From Treponema sp. (GTDB lineage: Bacteria > Spirochaetota > Spirochaetia > Treponematales > Breznakiellaceae): DNA of 7,044 nucleotides. The translations under genes were made by a program, and so were the position numbers. This document shows positions 5,980 through 7,044 of this stretch, one piece after another. The notes beneath the pieces are model-generated. The model was not told the origin of the DNA. It did not search any database and saw only the letters and a program-made list of their open reading frames with translations. The stretch's first letter is position 1, and the number at the start of each line of letters is the position of its first letter. The stretch is taken from the NCBI GenBank assembly GCA_031264395.1, contig JAISEB010000273.1, forward strand, positions 1 through 7,044, in the 5' to 3' direction.

Positions 5980-6014
5980 CAAGTGAATTTTTTATAAATT
6001 CGCTTGCTTTTTTT
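5980..6014 (+). terminator. Rho-independent terminator of the lacI-family gene
   Basis: The arm at 5980-5990 (CAAGTGAATTT) pairs with 5996-6006 (AAATTCGCTTG) over 11 bp with a single G-U wobble and a 5-nt loop TTTAT. After one C, seven T residues follow (6008-6014). It lies 27 bp after the regulator's stop codon, so regulator and binding protein are probably separate transcription units. Confidence 0.8.
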
Positions 6015-6021
6015 AAATAAC

Positions 6022-6053
6022 CATGATATCATTTTTAATCTCTTGATTAAAAA
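6022..6053. other. Two adjacent dyads in the lacI-SBP gap
   Basis: ATGATATCAT (6023-6032) is a perfect 10-bp palindrome. It is followed at once by a 9-bp inverted repeat, TTTTTAATC (6032-6040) and GATTAAAAA (6045-6053), with a TCTT loop. A T-run at 6060-6066 lies 6 nt after the second dyad, too far for a standard terminator. Operator or protein-binding roles are possible but unproven. Confidence 0.35.
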
Positions 6054-6061
6054 AGAGTGTT

Positions 6062-6085
6062 TTTTTGATAAAATTTTATCAAAAA
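6062..6085. promoter_or_regulatory. 24-bp perfect palindrome upstream of the sugar-binding protein gene (candidate operator)
   Basis: The left arm TTTTTGATAAAA (6062-6073) and the right arm TTTTATCAAAAA (6074-6085) are perfectly complementary with no spacer. The core half-site ATAAAA/TTTTAT is the same as in the palindrome at 4864-4882 before the regulator gene. The palindrome includes TTGATA (6065-6070, 5 of 6 to a -35 box), followed 15-18 bp later only by weak -10 candidates (TTTTAT 6086-6091, TATTCA 6089-6094). A bound regulator would cover this region. The identity of the binding protein is inferred from proximity. Confidence 0.5.
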
Positions 6086-6099
6086 TTTTATTCATTGCA

Positions 6100-6131
6100 T
6101 TTAGTGTAAAACTGTGCGGTTTTATGCTAAA
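6100..6131. promoter_or_regulatory. Imperfect 13-bp inverted repeat ahead of the sugar-binding protein gene
   Basis: TTTAGTGTAAAAC (6100-6112) pairs with GTTTTATGCTAAA (6119-6131) across a 6-nt centre TGTGCG. Eleven pairs are Watson-Crick and two are G-T. The inner TAAAAC...GTTTTA arms are perfect. It sits 40-70 bp before the ATG, where it could be an operator, or a leader-RNA hairpin if transcription starts upstream. A promoter reading TTTAGT (6100-6105) and TATGCT (6123-6128) with 17-bp spacing would lie exactly on the two arms, which favours an operator over a promoter. Confidence 0.45.
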
Positions 6132-6170
6132 CCATGACAGAGGTCATAGGATTTTATAGGAGGAAAGGCT

Positions 6171-7044
6171 ATGAAGAAGATGTTGTTGGTTGTATCGGGA
6201 TTAATTTTTTGTTTGGTATTTTTAAGCTGTGGCAAAAAAAACTCTCCGGATGAGGTTGTCCCCGGCAGTTCCGGGCCCCGGGCGTATGGCGCGGCGTCTG
6301 ATGGTTACATGTTGATAACCAATTTGGATAAATCTCGGCAGATTAAGCTGACTATGTCCGGCTGGGAAGGTGGTCCCAGTGAGACGGATAATGTAAATAA
6401 CGCCCTGGAAAAATTCCACAGCTATTATCCCAACATTACTGTTGAATATACCCCCAGCGTAGACAGCGGTCCCAATCACCACGGGAAAATTATGACAATG
6501 TTTGCGGCAGGAGCCGCTCCGGATGTCTTTTACTGTGCATCTGATTATTATGATGATTTTGCAAAGAGAAAAATCATTTACGATATTACTGATCGTTATC
6601 TGGAAGTTTATGATCTGGACGATTTTATCCCGGCTGCGATGGATTGTATGACCTATAATGATAGATTATATGGAATCAGTAGCTGTAATGTTAGTCCTGA
6701 ACTCTATTACAACAAGGATCTTTTTGATAAGGCAGGCATCGCTTATCCGTCTACCGATCCATCAAAACCGTGGACATGGGATGAATTTGTAACGATCGGC
6801 AAAGCACTGACCAGGAAAGATGCAAGCGGTAAAGTGACTCAATATGGCTTTTATGGCCTTGAAACTGTTCTTATGACCGAAGCATATTTTAATCAGTATA
6901 ACATCTCCTATGTGAACAATGACAAAACTATGTTTACCGCTACCGATGATCCCAACTTCAAAAGGATTTTTCAAAACATTAAGGAACTTCGTACGGTACA
7001 TGGCATTGCTCCGCAGGCGTCATTTACCGAGACATCAGGTATGA
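6171..7044 (+). CDS. Sugar ABC transporter substrate-binding lipoprotein (family 1), N-terminal 291 residues
   Basis: The frame is open from ATG 6171 to the window end, so the C terminus is missing (family 1 binding proteins usually have about 420-480 residues). AGGAGG at 6158-6163, 7 nt upstream, is an excellent ribosome binding site. Residues 1-19 are a signal peptide with lipobox FLSC, making Cys20 the lipidation site. The linker to about residue 55 is followed by the solute-binding fold: IKLTMSGWEGG (58-68), ALEKFHSYYPNITVEY (78-93), MFAAGAAPDVFY (110-121) and the strong signature LYYNKDLFDKAGI (178-190) with PWTWDEFVTIGKALT (200-214). It would capture an extracellular sugar or oligosaccharide for an ABC permease, whose genes should follow downstream. 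The upstream LacI-family gene and shared palindromes suggest sugar-responsive control. The substrate cannot be named. Confidence 0.93.
   Translation, partial: MKKMLLVVSGLIFCLVFLSCGKKNSPDEVVPGSSGPRAYGAASDGYMLITNLDKSRQIKLTMSGWEGGPSETDNVNNALEKFHSYYPNITVEYTPSVDSGPNHHGKIMTMFAAGAAPDVFYCASDYYDDFAKRKIIYDITDRYLEVYDLDDFIPAAMDCMTYNDRLYGISSCNVSPELYYNKDLFDKAGIAYPSTDPSKPWTWDEFVTIGKALTRKDASGKVTQYGFYGLETVLMTEAYFNQYNISYVNNDKTMFTATDDPNFKRIFQNIKELRTVHGIAPQASFTETSGM

Noticed and set aside
6134..6147. ATGAC/GTCAT hairpin with AGAG loop before the sugar-binding protein gene
   Set aside because: Only five base pairs, expected by chance; no link to the ribosome binding site.

Overview
The window looks like a chromosomal segment of a spirochaete, most like the termite-gut Treponema/Leadbettera group. 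This is inference from gene content and protein style: spirochaetal-type lipoprotein signal peptides, a MurE with an EDPRGE specificity motif, and a LacI-plus-sugar-ABC locus typical of saccharolytic treponemes. No rRNA or marker gene is present to prove it.

Layout. (1) Positions 1-120 are the 3' end of a DUF2804-like gene. (2) Positions 121-652 are gene-free and hold a 355-bp segment bounded by inverted repeats made of triple ACGGAC units, with a purine-rich 14-bp tandem repeat, two overlapping hairpins and an outward-facing promoter-like sequence inside it. (3) Positions 653-4650 are a GC-rich block of ordinary genes: a two-helix membrane/coiled-coil protein, murE (minus strand; its 3' end overlaps the membrane gene convergently by about 100 bp), a lipoprotein with SH3-like modules transcribed divergently from murE, queD directly behind it, and ridA on the minus strand. 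(4) From about 4651 to the end the DNA turns clearly AT-rich and holds a LacI-family regulator and the first 291 codons of a sugar ABC-transporter binding lipoprotein. The gap between those two genes carries an intrinsic terminator and a row of dyad-symmetric sequences.

How the parts work together. The GC-rich block is housekeeping: peptidoglycan precursor synthesis (MurE), 7-deazaguanine synthesis (QueD) and enamine/imine detoxification (RidA). The AT-rich end reads as a self-contained sugar-uptake module: a regulator, its own terminator, then a separately promoted binding protein, with permease genes expected beyond the window. Two palindromes with the same half-site (ATAAAA/TTTTAT) lie in front of the regulator and in front of the binding protein, which suggests one regulator acting on both.

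I found no tRNA, rRNA, CRISPR array, transposase or clearly new multi-gene system. The least explained items are the 166-520 element and the dyad cluster at 6022-6131.
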